From: an uncultured Pleurocapsa sp.
Lineage (GTDB): Bacteria; Cyanobacteriota; Cyanobacteriia; Cyanobacteriales; Xenococcaceae
DNA length: 34,221 bases
NCBI GenBank assembly: GCA_938015355.1
Contig: CALLPS010000114.1
Span: 1-34,221, forward strand
Direction: 5' to 3'
In this document: positions 1-10,401 of the stretch, one piece after another
Layout of the letters: every line of letters starts with the position of its first letter
Numbering within the stretch: position 1 is the stretch's first letter
Notes under the pieces: generated by a model
Seen by the model: the letters and a program-made list of their open reading frames with translations, nothing else
The model's database searches: none
Told to the model about the DNA's origin: nothing
Translations under genes and position numbers: made by a program

Positions 1-73
1 TAATATGGATTACTGAATGATAAAAAAGTTAGACGAAGTTTTTAATTAGCGAGAAGTATCATAGCTGAGAACG

Positions 74-475
74 ATGAAAACCAATAAAGAATGCATCTAC
101 TCTTTTTCTAATGCTAGCTTTACCCTTCGGGTTATTCAGCATTTACGTAATAAATATCAATCACATTTAGAATCCGTAGTCGTTATTAATTTAATAGATC
201 GCTGGTTGGTTAAAATTTGCCTGAAAAATTCAACCTCCAATTACTTAGAAAACAATCTCCAGGCTTTTCTGTCGGAAATGGGAGTTTCCTCACAGCCATC
301 AGCCACCATAATTCATGCCTTGGCAAGCTTAGAGGGGGGAGAATCTCCCACTGTGGTCATGAATCGTTATCAGGTAGTAATAGTCGCTCATGGTCAACCA
401 GAAACCGAAGAAATTGAAATCTTTCGTGATCAGATTGTCGATCGCTTGGGTTACTGTCCACAAAACATGACCTAA
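74..475 (+). CDS. hypothetical protein (133 aa), no family recognised
   Basis: Complete ATG-to-TAA ORF at the window start. The overlapping 66-aa ORF is out of frame and less plausible. No motif recognised. Confidence 0.6.
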   Translation: MKTNKECIYSFSNASFTLRVIQHLRNKYQSHLESVVVINLIDRWLVKICLKNSTSNYLENNLQAFLSEMGVSSQPSATIIHALASLEGGESPTVVMNRYQVVIVAHGQPETEEIEIFRDQIVDRLGYCPQNMT

Positions 476-502
476 TACTAAATCCGTTTCGGATAGGTTA
501 CT
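474..502. repeat. Solo 29-bp terminal-repeat end related to the MITE-like element at 14365-14486
   Basis: AATACTAAATCCGTTTCGGATAGGTTACT has the same AATACTAAATCC-N11-GTTACT architecture as both ends of the 14365-14486 element. Confidence 0.7.
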
Positions 503-511
503 TAAAAAATT

Positions 512-543
512 AAGTATTAAGTAATGAGTAATGAGTAATGAGA
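512..543. repeat. Heptanucleotide tandem repeat (STRR-like), unit about (A/G)AGTAAT
   Basis: Read directly: aagtatt aagtaat gagtaat gagtaat gag. Confidence 0.8.
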
Positions 544-576
544 GACTCGATAAAATAACAAAAATATAAAATAGGA

Positions 577-1410
577 TTAGTCTTTAGATACCGCTCCGCC
601 TAATTCATAAATATTAAAAATAACGGCTGGATAGTCTTCATATCGCACTCCCATTAGTAATTTTTCTCCGTGGACAATCAGAGGAGATTTTGCCAAAGCA
701 CCAGATATTTTTCTTAGCTTATGTGCATTTTCTAGAGATTTAGCAATAGTTAAAATAGCCACTGTAGTGGTGGAAAACTTCTCTGGTTTCAAGTTGCAGA
801 TCGTTTTTTCCGCAGAAGTGTAGCAGTCATCTCTAAACTCGAATTGGCAAAAGAACTCTGACAACCACTCTTCTGGATAATGAAAATTATGTTCAAAAAG
901 GGTTTCCAGTTTAAAATCTGCAAACTCTAAAAGTACCTGAGCATTCATGCTAGTTTTCAAACCTAATAGCTTGGAGACTAAACTAGATTTGATAATTTTA
1001 TGGTTAGCAAAAACTTTGCGCCATGATGTGATTAACTGCCTTTTTTTATCTTGATTGAAGTATTCTTGGTATGAATTATAAAGAGGACGTTTTCGCTGCC
1101 ACCAGTTACAACTTTCAATTAATCCAATACGGTTGATTTTCCTAGTCACTATCGCTTCTGGCTCTTCTAATATTTTATTAATTCTGCCTCCAAACTCGTA
1201 AGGAAAGTTATGAGTTTTCTTTGTTTGTATATACTGATGATTTGAACCATTTATACCTCCAAGCTTCAATTCTATCTCTAAACCTTGATAGTTTCTTCCA
1301 TCAAAGTTTTTAATCTCGTCGGTTGGAAGTAGGAACTTGTTATTTTTAAATTTTGTTTCACTCATACTAGAATGGTACGAAAATTCAATACTTTTTTTGG
1401 TTGAGATCAA
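577..1410 (-). CDS. hypothetical protein (277 aa), no family recognised
   Basis: Long single ORF with no competing frame; AT-rich flanks. Confidence 0.65.
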   Translation of the reverse strand: MISTKKSIEFSYHSSMSETKFKNNKFLLPTDEIKNFDGRNYQGLEIELKLGGINGSNHQYIQTKKTHNFPYEFGGRINKILEEPEAIVTRKINRIGLIESCNWWQRKRPLYNSYQEYFNQDKKRQLITSWRKVFANHKIIKSSLVSKLLGLKTSMNAQVLLEFADFKLETLFEHNFHYPEEWLSEFFCQFEFRDDCYTSAEKTICNLKPEKFSTTTVAILTIAKSLENAHKLRKISGALAKSPLIVHGEKLLMGVRYEDYPAVIFNIYELGGAVSKD

Positions 1411-1819
1411 CTTTCTCTAAACTTTATAAATGCCGATCTTAATAATTTTTTTAATACTATAATATTACTTCAATCAAAGATATTGATATGTGAAGATTCA
1501 TGCAAAACTAATTTAACTATTTATAATAAAAACGGAGTCAAAATTGGATATTCTTTACAAAACAGTAGAAGTTGAGTAAATATGGTTGTTAGATTAAATA
1601 TGATTCTTATATAAAGGTAATTATTGAATAATTTCACCAATTTTGGCTATTTTATTCTTAATTATTAAGTCAATTTCACTGTTGTTTTTTATCAAAAAAG
1701 CTCTAAGCTCTAAGCCTTTTAGTTGAATCAATCACTTAGCGATCGCTATTAACAAAATCCCCATGAATAAGCTTTGAGAAACTAGACTACAGTTAATTCT
1801 TAAAAACCAATATATCTAA

Positions 1820-2794
1820 ATGAAAGCATTTGTAACTGGTGGGACGGGTTTTGTTGGGGCTAACTTAGTTAGATTACTATTGCAACAGGGTTATGAAGTT
1901 CGGGCTTTAGTACGTAATAGTAGTTCCCTGGATAATCTTAAGTCTCTGGATCTGGAAATTGTTACAGGAGATTTAAACAGTGGCGAGTTATCACAGCAAA
2001 TGTCTGGTTGTCAGGTATTATTTCATGTCGCAGCACAATATTCTTTATGGCAAGCTGATCGAGAATTGCTTTACCGTAACAATGTTTTAGGGACACGAAA
2101 TATTTTAAAATGCGCCCAGGAAGCAGGGATTGAACGCACTGTATATACTAGTTCGGTTGCAGCCATCGGAGTTAAGCAAAATGGTATTGCCGATGAGACT
2201 TATCAAAGCCCTGTCGATAAATTGATAGGTGATTATAAAAAGTCTAAATACTATGCTGAACAAGAAGCGATCAAGGCAGTACAGCAAGGACAAGACATTG
2301 TTATTGTTAATCCTAGCACCCCGATAGGTGCATTCGATCGCAAACCGACTCCCACAGGGGAGATTATTGTCCGTTTCCTGCAACGTAAGATGCCGTTTTA
2401 TGTTGATACGGGATTAAACTTAATTAATGTGAAAGATGTTGCCTGGGGACATATATTAGCTTTAGAAAAAGGGCAAACAGGCGATCGCTATATCTTAGGA
2501 AATCAGAACCTTACTTTTAAGCAATTACTAGGAAAACTAGCCACAATTACAGGCTTACCTGCACCTAAATACACTATTCCTTATTGGATTCCTTATACTG
2601 TTGCCTGGGTAGAAGAAAATGTCTTAGTTAAAGTAGGCAAACCTCCTACCGTTGCTATAGACGGAGTGAGAATGTCACAACAAAAAATGTTTTACGATGC
2701 CAGCAAAGCAGTGCATGATTTAGGTTTACCCCAGTCAGATCTAGATCAGGCTTTAATAGAGGCAACCAATTGGTTTTCTAATTTGGTTTTCTAA
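1820..2794 (+). CDS. hpnA: NAD-dependent epimerase/dehydratase, hopanoid-associated sugar epimerase (HpnA-like)
   Basis: N-terminal Rossmann motif VTGGTGFVGANLVRLLLQQGYEVRALVR, VYTSSVAAIG, and catalytic YxxxK in YKKSKYYAEQEA. Overall resembles HpnA. Confidence 0.8.
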   Translation: MKAFVTGGTGFVGANLVRLLLQQGYEVRALVRNSSSLDNLKSLDLEIVTGDLNSGELSQQMSGCQVLFHVAAQYSLWQADRELLYRNNVLGTRNILKCAQEAGIERTVYTSSVAAIGVKQNGIADETYQSPVDKLIGDYKKSKYYAEQEAIKAVQQGQDIVIVNPSTPIGAFDRKPTPTGEIIVRFLQRKMPFYVDTGLNLINVKDVAWGHILALEKGQTGDRYILGNQNLTFKQLLGKLATITGLPAPKYTIPYWIPYTVAWVEENVLVKVGKPPTVAIDGVRMSQQKMFYDASKAVHDLGLPQSDLDQALIEATNWFSNLVF

Positions 2795-2821
2795 TTTAGT
2801 TTCTAACAGTGACTTCGCCGT

Positions 2822-3544
2822 TTAACTTACAGTTTTTTTACGAATTAGAAAGCAAAACTGACCACAAAACATTAATTTAATCGAGTTTATAGTAGCGGAA
2901 TTCTTGTTAGTAATTTTACCAACTAAGCTAATTAGTGAATTTAACGGGGATTCTTTTTTCCACCAGCGCGAAAAAAACTTCGGCGTACCCAAAGCTCTTC
3001 TGATAATTAAAGTTAAAGCATCAATACTTGGTCTGATTTCTCTTACTTCCAGTCCAGCTTGGAGGGATATCTCTTTAAATCCGTAGGGAGTATAGTTCCA
3101 AAAACTAAAAGAATGATAAGGTTCTAAATAAGAGACAGAACCGATAAAATAAGCTCCTGGTTTCAAAACTCGATTGATTTCTTTGAGTAATGCTTCAGGA
3201 TACCTGACATGCTCAAAAACCTGATTAGAATAAATCACATCAAAGTAGTTATCGGCAAAAGGAATATTAATACCATCAAAAGTATAAAAATTGCCCTCTA
3301 CTTTGGTTCTAGAATTAACCTCTGGAGATTCATCAATATCTAACCCAAACCATTCAATATTTTGACCTTGATCATTAAATTTTGCTTCCGAATTACCTTC
3401 CCCACAACCCAAATCCAAAACTTTGATTTTTGATTCATTAGCTACTTTTAAAACATAGGGAATATAATACTCAGAGGTTATTTGCTGACTGCTATCTGAG
3501 GGAATCTGTTCTGCTAATAAATCGGAAAACTTTTGATTAGCCAT
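2822..3544 (-). CDS. class I SAM-dependent methyltransferase
   Basis: Motif [11 protein letters not shown], then [35 protein letters not shown] (Methyltransf_11-type). Confidence 0.85.
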   Translation of the reverse strand: MANQKFSDLLAEQIPSDSSQQITSEYYIPYVLKVANESKIKVLDLGCGEGNSEAKFNDQGQNIEWFGLDIDESPEVNSRTKVEGNFYTFDGINIPFADNYFDVIYSNQVFEHVRYPEALLKEINRVLKPGAYFIGSVSYLEPYHSFSFWNYTPYGFKEISLQAGLEVREIRPSIDALTLIIRRALGTPKFFSRWWKKESPLNSLISLVGKITNKNSATINSIKLMFCGQFCFLIRKKTVS

Positions 3545-3569
3545 TGAGTCTATTAAACAAATTATAGAG

Positions 3570-4856
3570 TTACTTTAGTTGATAAACATGTACGGCATAA
3601 GGTTCAAAAGTATCAGTCAATATTCCTTGATCAATATCAATAGAAAAATTAGTCTGCAAAACTTTTGCCCCATTAACCTTGATGTTTTCTTTGATTGCGA
3701 TCGCTGTTTTTAACTGATGACTACCGTGATTAATTGCAATTAATAGTAAATCCTGAGTGATAGAATTCTGGTAAAGACGGGCTTGAATCTCTGGGTTATC
3801 AGTCCTTAATGGATACTGTTGGCGACTATTGCTAATGGTAGATAAACAAGTTTTTAATTCCCTAACAATGGGGGTTAACACCGCATCAATCCACTGGGGT
3901 TGAGATAAATAGTGCGTCCAAAAAAATAAGCCATCAACTTGGGCAAGAATTGCACTATATACCATATATCTTTCTTCTTCCAGAGAAGGTAGTCGGCGAT
4001 TAAACTTAGTTGGTCTACCATATTTATCTTCGCCATAACCTTGAAGCACCATCCAAAAATGACTTTGATCTCTGGCAATAAAGGCGGCTGATTCGGCTAA
4101 CTTACGGAATATACCATCCTGCAAATTGCAAAATTTTGGAGAGTCATAATAACAGGGATATTTGAAATAGATTACCGCATCTAACGCTTTAAGATATCTT
4201 CTGACGTGGATCAGTTTACCAAAAGCCATGGCTACAGTATGACGCGGATCTTCCGTTTTTATGGCTCGATATACTCGCTCTAAAAGTCGTGGAGATAGCT
4301 TGATAAATTCTGGTTCATCGTATAAATACCAGCCAAAAACAGCAGGATGAGTTTTTAAGTTTTTGACAAACTGCGTAATTAGCCAGCGATGATCTCGTCT
4401 GACCTCGTCTCGGGGTATTTCTACCATAACCTTGATCCCTGCCGCTGCGGCTCGATCCAGGTAGGCTCTTACCTCTTTAATACTACTCTTACCTGTGTAG
4501 GGCATAACAATATTGATGCCCTGGTTAGCTATTTGAGCAGGAGTATCCAAATTATCAACACTGTCATACCATCCCAGAGGAAAGTTATCTGGTAGTGTTT
4601 GATTACTCCAGTTTTGGGCAATATCAGTAGTGGTTAAGGAAGAACTTACAACATCCGCCAAGTTCGATTCCGATGAAGTATTAGGATCTAACCCTGGAGT
4701 AGAATTTTTCCACTTATGGCTAATTGCCCAAAGTTCGCTTTTAGTTGTTCCGATATACCAGCTTACAAGAGAATCAGGATTAGAAATAAGTTTGGCGCTT
4801 AATAAAGTTACGACCAATGCCCCCGCAAAGAAAATAATCCTTAACTTTAGTTTCAT
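3570..4856 (-). CDS. glycoside-hydrolase-like TIM-barrel protein with N-terminal signal/anchor; start corrected from 4949 to 4856
   Basis: [15 protein letters not shown] and [11 protein letters not shown] resemble GH-like (beta-galactosidase-like) barrels. The ORF extension upstream of Met 4856 is translated heptad repeat. [25 protein letters not shown] looks like a signal/anchor. Confidence 0.6.
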   Translation of the reverse strand: MKLKLRIIFFAGALVVTLLSAKLISNPDSLVSWYIGTTKSELWAISHKWKNSTPGLDPNTSSESNLADVVSSSLTTTDIAQNWSNQTLPDNFPLGWYDSVDNLDTPAQIANQGINIVMPYTGKSSIKEVRAYLDRAAAAGIKVMVEIPRDEVRRDHRWLITQFVKNLKTHPAVFGWYLYDEPEFIKLSPRLLERVYRAIKTEDPRHTVAMAFGKLIHVRRYLKALDAVIYFKYPCYYDSPKFCNLQDGIFRKLAESAAFIARDQSHFWMVLQGYGEDKYGRPTKFNRRLPSLEEERYMVYSAILAQVDGLFFWTHYLSQPQWIDAVLTPIVRELKTCLSTISNSRQQYPLRTDNPEIQARLYQNSITQDLLLIAINHGSHQLKTAIAIKENIKVNGAKVLQTNFSIDIDQGILTDTFEPYAVHVYQLK

Positions 4857-4870
4857 TAACGATCTCAAAG

Positions 4871-4933
4871 GAGTAACGAGTAACGAGTAACGAGTAACGA
4901 GTAATAAGTAATAAGTAATGAGTAACGAGTACC
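4871..4933. repeat. Heptanucleotide tandem repeat (STRR-like), 9 units of (G/A)AGTAA(C/T)
   Basis: Read directly: four gagtaac, gagtaat, two aagtaat, gagtaac, then gagtacc. Confidence 0.9.
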
Positions 4934-4963
4934 AACCGGTTACCATCACAGTAAAATTAAATT

Positions 4964-6184
4964 TTAGACGATTGCGGTTGCTTTTAATTCAAACAATTTT
5001 TCGATCACATCCGCCACTACCTTATCAGGAGTAGAAGCCCCAGAGGTAACCCCGATGGTTATCTCGCCTTCAGGAAGCCAATTTTTAGCAATGGATATCT
5101 CCGCGTCCAAAGGCTTATGCTCCAAGCGATCGCGACTGAGAATCCGTTCAACACTATCAATATGATAGGAAGGAATATTATTTTCCACCGAAATCTCTTG
5201 TAAATGGGTGGTATTAGAAGAATTAAAACCACCAATAACGATCATTAAAGACAGATCTTCTTTTACCAAATCAAACATTGCATCCTGTCGTTCCTGGGTA
5301 GCATCACATATCGTATTGAAACTCATGAAATGCTCATTCAACTCAGTAGGACCATACTTTTTAAGCATAGTTTGTTCCAGAAGCTTACCAATATGTTCAG
5401 TTTCACTTTTCAGCATTGTGGTTTGATTAGCGATGCCAACTTTCGACAAATCCCGATCAGGATCAAAGCCTTCCGAACAAGCATATTTAAATTTAGCCAA
5501 AAACTCCGCTCGATCTCCGCCATGAAGAATATAGTCCGTAACATACTTTGCCTCTGCCAAATTCAGCACCACCAAATAGCGATCGGCAAATGAACTGGTA
5601 GCTACCGTTTCCTCGTGAGCATATTTACCATGAATAATTGAAGTGTAATCACGCTTTTTATGCTTTTCCACAGAATTCCAGACTTTCGATACCCAAGGAC
5701 AGGTAGTATCCACAATTTTGCAGTCTTTTTCGCTGAGTAACTGCATTTCGGGAATACTGGCACCAAAAGCAGGAAGAATGACCACATCACCCTGATTAAT
5801 GACGCTAAAGTCTTTTTCCCCGTCAATAAGTTCGATGAAGCCGACATTCATCTCTCGTAAACGCTGATTAACCGAGGGATTGTGAATTATTTCGTTTGTA
5901 ATCCAAATTTTTTCACTAGGAAAATGTTGCCGAGCTTCATATGCCATGGCAACCGCTCTTTCCACACCCCAGCAAAAGCCAAAAGACTCTGCCAACCGAA
6001 TGGTTACATCCCCTACTTGGAGACGATAGTTGCGATCGCGAATAGTTTGAATCAAATCACTTTGATACTCTGAATTCATAGTTCCTGCAACTTCAGCATC
6101 GTGTCCAAAACCTCGACGGTGATAATTTTCCGACTGCTGCAAAGAACGTTTAAAAGCTTTTGTATCTATTTTTTGATTGGTCAT
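4964..6184 (-). CDS. ispH: 4-hydroxy-3-methylbut-2-enyl diphosphate reductase
   Basis: Typical cyanobacterial Isp[64 protein letters not shown]. Confidence 0.97.
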   Translation of the reverse strand: MTNQKIDTKAFKRSLQQSENYHRRGFGHDAEVAGTMNSEYQSDLIQTIRDRNYRLQVGDVTIRLAESFGFCWGVERAVAMAYEARQHFPSEKIWITNEIIHNPSVNQRLREMNVGFIELIDGEKDFSVINQGDVVILPAFGASIPEMQLLSEKDCKIVDTTCPWVSKVWNSVEKHKKRDYTSIIHGKYAHEETVATSSFADRYLVVLNLAEAKYVTDYILHGGDRAEFLAKFKYACSEGFDPDRDLSKVGIANQTTMLKSETEHIGKLLEQTMLKKYGPTELNEHFMSFNTICDATQERQDAMFDLVKEDLSLMIVIGGFNSSNTTHLQEISVENNIPSYHIDSVERILSRDRLEHKPLDAEISIAKNWLPEGEITIGVTSGASTPDKVVADVIEKLFELKATAIV

Positions 6185-6410
6185 ATGCTTTAAAAAAGTG
6201 ATTGTCCACCGTGATCAACTACGCAAACTTATTTTCGAGAATCTATTCCTCATTTTACAGTAGTAGCTATCCGTATTTTTGATAGTCTTTTTGCATATTG
6301 AAGCTTAGGGTAAATTAGGATGAGGGATTAAGGGATTAAGACATTAAAACTTGAACAGGATGTAATGAGATAGAATTTCTCAGTACCTTAATAGTTTAAG
6401 AAAAATTGTT

Positions 6411-6683
6411 GTGAGTTTACCAGAAGCAGATACTCCCCTCTATAATCATTCCCTGCCTACTATTGAAGACTGGCTCCGTAGTAAAGGCTGCTCCCAGGAC
6501 AAAGATAATGTTCACTGCTGGCATGTGCAGGAATCAGCTTGGAAAGCAGAAATATGTCTTGAGACAGAAGAACTTACGGTACGCTACTTTGATGCTGAAC
6601 CAGAAAGTCAAAATCTCAGTCGTTCCTTCAAATATTCTCTTAGCCGCCAGGATGTAGAAAATGCAGTTTTTTCAGGACCATAA
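6411..6683 (+). CDS. DUF3143-like small cyanobacterial protein (90 aa), GTG start
   Basis: Sequence LYNHSLPTIEDWLRSKGCSQD... resembles the DUF3143 family from recall; GTG start. Confidence 0.7.
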   Translation: MSLPEADTPLYNHSLPTIEDWLRSKGCSQDKDNVHCWHVQESAWKAEICLETEELTVRYFDAEPESQNLSRSFKYSLSRQDVENAVFSGP

Positions 6684-6790
6684 TCTCTCAACTTCAAAGA
6701 TCAAACTCTCTTATTTTGAACGATGTGGCTGAACGATGTGGCTATTTAAACTATTAGCTACTTAAACTATTAATTATCAATAAATAATCT

Positions 6791-7186
6791 TCAACTAAAC
6801 TGAATATCTAAATCTGGTCGGAGTGCTTGCGCTTGACGTAAATAGCGGTGAACGATCGCTGATTGGGGCTGCATCGTATTAACTTGAATTAAGATTCTGA
6901 TGCAGCGCTCCAGACTATTTTCAACCTTCATTTGTTGTAAATCTATTAGGGGAACATGATCCCAACCAGGACGCTTTCTCGCAGCAGCAGCAGGAAACAT
7001 CGCATCGAGATCGGTGGTGACAGTAAAAAATACACAAACCACATCTTCGGGTTTAAACAAATTATGAGCTTCAATTTCAGCGATTAGCTCATTAACGGCT
7101 ATGGCGATCGCCGTTTTCGTATTTTCATTAACCGTAGTCGCTCCACGGATGCCCCGTACTTTCCACTCCACTGTTTGCTTCTCCAC
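6791..7186 (-). CDS. aroH: chorismate mutase, AroH class
   Basis: WKVRGIRGATTVNENT, FTVTTDLDAMFPAAAAR, LRPDL at the C-terminus. Confidence 0.93.
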   Translation of the reverse strand: MEKQTVEWKVRGIRGATTVNENTKTAIAIAVNELIAEIEAHNLFKPEDVVCVFFTVTTDLDAMFPAAAARKRPGWDHVPLIDLQQMKVENSLERCIRILIQVNTMQPQSAIVHRYLRQAQALRPDLDIQFS

Positions 7187-7343
7187 TAATTGCGTTTTTA
7201 ATCATTTAAATACTTAACACCAGATTAAATTAATTATTGCAGAAGTCAAAAAAAGCCCAGAGTGGAAAACAAGACAAAGTAGTTTCAGGAGATGATTGAG
7301 GATCTCAGATTAATAGTAGCTCAACAGTACAAATTAACCATGT

Positions 7344-8168
7344 TTATGGACGATATAGCCACAGAGGCAAACCGCTAGTTGTTAACTCGAACTGGAGAGA
7401 ATCGATCGCCATCCCAATTCCTGACTGAGCTTGGCTTCTACCAGGAATAAAGCGATTAATAAAAGGTTTTGGCTCCTCAATATTAAAGTATTCAGTCTTG
7501 TCGGGGTCTAATCCAGCCAACTCTGCCGCCCAGCGACGGGCATCTTCTTCTGTGCCTAGGCGATCTACCAGACCTAATTCTAATGCTTGTTCTCCCGTAA
7601 ATACTCGACCATCAGCAAAAGTTCTTACTGTCTCTTCTTCCAAACCACGACCCTTTGCTACGGTGGCAACAAACTGACCATAGCTGACATCGATTAGCTG
7701 CTGTAAGATATGCTCTTCTTCTTTGGTCGTTTGGCGATCAAATGCCAAGATATCTTTATAGGGACCAGATTTAATTACTTTGAAAGAAACTCCAACCTTG
7801 TCTAGCAATCTTTCTAAATTGTTGCCCCGCAGAATCACGCCAATGCTGCCTGTGATTGTACCTGGATTAGAAACAATATGCTTTGCTCCCACTCCAATAT
7901 AAACTCCCCCCGAAGCAGAAATATTGCCAAAGCTGGCGACAACTTTAACATCCTTGTCTTCCTGTAGTCTTTGGAGTGCTGTGAATATTTCGTGAGAATC
8001 AGCTACCGTCCCACCAGGAGAATCAATTCGTAATAGTAGGGCAGGAAACTTCTTTTCTTCTATGGTTTTAAAAGCTTTCAAAACCTGTTTGCGAGTTTCT
8101 GAGGCGATCGCACCAGTAATTTCAATGCGCGCAATTTGTTTTTTAGTTTTATTAAACGGCCAAATCAT
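7344..8168 (-). CDS. sppA: signal peptide peptidase SppA (short, 36K-type)
   Basis: LLRIDSPGGTVADSHEI, SFGNISASGGVYIGVGAKHIVSNPGTITGSIGVI, ADGRVFTGEQALELGLVDRLG. Confidence 0.93.
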   Translation of the reverse strand: MIWPFNKTKKQIARIEITGAIASETRKQVLKAFKTIEEKKFPALLLRIDSPGGTVADSHEIFTALQRLQEDKDVKVVASFGNISASGGVYIGVGAKHIVSNPGTITGSIGVILRGNNLERLLDKVGVSFKVIKSGPYKDILAFDRQTTKEEEHILQQLIDVSYGQFVATVAKGRGLEEETVRTFADGRVFTGEQALELGLVDRLGTEEDARRWAAELAGLDPDKTEYFNIEEPKPFINRFIPGRSQAQSGIGMAIDSLQFELTTSGLPLWLYRP

Positions 8169-8213
8169 TCAGAATATCTATCTCATAACTTACAAAGAGC
8201 ATTTGATCTTGCA

Positions 8214-8248
8214 TTGTCAATTGTCTGTTGTCAATTGTCCATTGCTTA
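8214..8248. repeat. Heptanucleotide tandem repeat (STRR-like), unit TTGTCNN
   Basis: TTGTCAA TTGTCTG TTGTCAA TTGTCCA TTGCTTA. Confidence 0.75.
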
Positions 8249-8529
8249 TCCTTCGTTGAATTCTAACAGTTGTAAGTCACACAATTGGTAAATTGGTTGC
8301 CTTGGCTAGTTAAATGCAGCACAATCACTCCGTACTAATATCTCAAGAGACTGAAGGATGATGGGTTAAATTTGGTTAATGCGATCGCTGTCTTTTAAAA
8401 GTGTATTGAGTTATTAAAAAAAACCAAAGATATTTAATTGTGATGTAAATCATTTTAAATAGAAGTTATCTTGGAGCTTATTGATATATTTATTCCCACA
8501 GATCAGTTTATTTATCTTATTTTTCTATT

Positions 8530-10395
8530 GTGAAAGCTATTAATTCAACTATAGATATTTTGCTAATCGACAATAATCAAGTTGATAGTAGAGAACTTGA
8601 GTATTTCTTGAAAAATATCAAATCTAAGAGCTTTAAATTAACAAGAGTTAAAGACTTAAATGCCAGCTTAGAATTCATCAAGCAAGATCACCATGACCTA
8701 ATCTTCTACATTGTTACTCAACATGAATATAGTAACTTAAGTATCTTATTGAAGCTTCGAGAGACTAACAGTCGAGAGATTCCTCTGATCTTAATTTCTA
8801 CTATTAATGAATTTGATATCAACTTACTTAATGTTGCCATAGATGATTACTTAATCTGGTCAGATATATCCGCTACTTTGTTAGAAAAAACAATTTATTT
8901 AGCACTAAAAAAAGCTAATAATAGAAAAGAGAGTACATTAATTGCTCATGAAAATATTGAATTAGACTCACAATTATTAACAACAAAAAAATTATTTCAA
9001 ACAATTATTGATAATACTTCTACTTTAATTTGGATGTGCGATGAGCTAGGGAATAGTACATTTTTTAACCAAGCTTGGAATCGACTTTTAGGGCAAAATA
9101 TTGAAACTAGATTAAATAGTAAATGGATGTTGAATATTCATCCTCAGGATTTTGCTAAATGCGATCGCCAATTTAATCAAGCATTATCTGAAACTGAAGG
9201 ATTTAGGATTAGCTATCGTTTAAAATGTGCTGATAACCAATATCGTTGGATATCCAATTATGCCGTTCCCCAATTTTCCGTAAGTGGCAAATTTGAAGGA
9301 TTGGTGGGTTATTGTTTTGATATCACTAGCCATAAGACAATCGAGCAGAAGCTAATTCAACGGGCAGCGAGCGATCGCCTTTTAGCCCATATTACGCAAA
9401 AAATTCATGCTTCTCTCGATCTAGACCAAATTTTGCAAACAACTGTCGCCGAACTCCATCAGTTTTTACAAGCCGACAAGATTCAGATCAATCGATTACA
9501 GGAAGGTAAACTAACTTTACTGTTCGAGTCCAAGTTCAATAATCAACCCCTTAGCTGTGATATTGATCACCCTCAACGATTTCCCATATTATTATTTCAA
9601 AATAATCTTGCTCAGTTGGCTGCTGGTGAAATTGCTACTCAAGAGGAGGTTGATTCGCCAATGAGTAAGGGAGATCTTTGTTCAATCCTGATGATTCCGA
9701 TTCTTCCTGAGGACAAGTTATGGGGAATACTATGTATCGAACAATGTTCAATCTCTAGAGAGTGGAATACAGAAGAAATTAAACTACTGGAGCGAGTGGC
9801 ATTAGAATTGTCCGTAGCCATTAAACAGGCAAAACTTTATCAACAGCTAGAAGAAGCAAATCAAGAACTAGAAGCACTATCAGTAGTTGATGGTTTAACT
9901 AAGATCGCCAATCGCCGTAAATTTGACAACTATATTGCAGCAGAGTGGACTAGATTAGCCAGAGAACAAAATCCTTTATCGTTAATTCTCTGTGATATAG
10001 ACTACTTTAAACTATATAACGATACCTATGGTCATCAAGCAGGCGATCGCTGTTTGCAGGAAGTAGCCCAGGCAATTAGCAAAGTTATTAAACGTCCAGC
10101 GGATTTAGTAGCTCGATATGGGGGAGAAGAGTTTGTTTTTGTTTTGCCCAATACTCCCATGGCGGGAGCCAAATACTTAGCACAGCAAGTGCGCTTGCAG
10201 ATTGAAACCTTGAGACTTCCACATATTAATTCTCCTGTAGATCTTTATGTAACCCTTTCCTTAGGAGTATCCTGCTGTATCCCTAGTGCCAATTTTAGTT
10301 TTCATACCTTAGTAACAGCAGCAGACAAAGGTTTATATCAGGCAAAAGCAACGGGACGTAATCGAGTTGTAGAATATGAGATTGAGCCAGAATAA
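8530..10395 (+). CDS. diguanylate cyclase: N-terminal receiver-like (probably pseudo-receiver) + PAS/PAC + GAF + GGDEF, GTG start
   Basis: GGEEF signature with I-site RPAD placed five residues upstream (RPADLVARYGGEEF). PAS/PAC region WMCDELGNSTFFNQAWNRLLGQ...YRWISNYAVPQFSVSGKFEGLVGYCFDIT. GAF region DRLLAHITQKIHASLDLDQILQTTVAEL... Confidence 0.9.
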   Translation: MKAINSTIDILLIDNNQVDSRELEYFLKNIKSKSFKLTRVKDLNASLEFIKQDHHDLIFYIVTQHEYSNLSILLKLRETNSREIPLILISTINEFDINLLNVAIDDYLIWSDISATLLEKTIYLALKKANNRKESTLIAHENIELDSQLLTTKKLFQTIIDNTSTLIWMCDELGNSTFFNQAWNRLLGQNIETRLNSKWMLNIHPQDFAKCDRQFNQALSETEGFRISYRLKCADNQYRWISNYAVPQFSVSGKFEGLVGYCFDITSHKTIEQKLIQRAASDRLLAHITQKIHASLDLDQILQTTVAELHQFLQADKIQINRLQEGKLTLLFESKFNNQPLSCDIDHPQRFPILLFQNNLAQLAAGEIATQEEVDSPMSKGDLCSILMIPILPEDKLWGILCIEQCSISREWNTEEIKLLERVALELSVAIKQAKLYQQLEEANQELEALSVVDGLTKIANRRKFDNYIAAEWTRLAREQNPLSLILCDIDYFKLYNDTYGHQAGDRCLQEVAQAISKVIKRPADLVARYGGEEFVFVLPNTPMAGAKYLAQQVRLQIETLRLPHINSPVDLYVTLSLGVSCCIPSANFSFHTLVTAADKGLYQAKATGRNRVVEYEIEPE

Positions 10396-10401
10396 TCTAT
10401 T

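Noticed and set aside
2105-2383. 92-aa minus-strand ORF inside the hpnA-like gene
   Set aside because: Antisense shadow ORF with no protein-like motif.
5208-6073. Several 63-87 aa ORFs overlapping ispH on both strands
   Set aside because: Overlap conserved ispH; no recognisable domain or separate start context.
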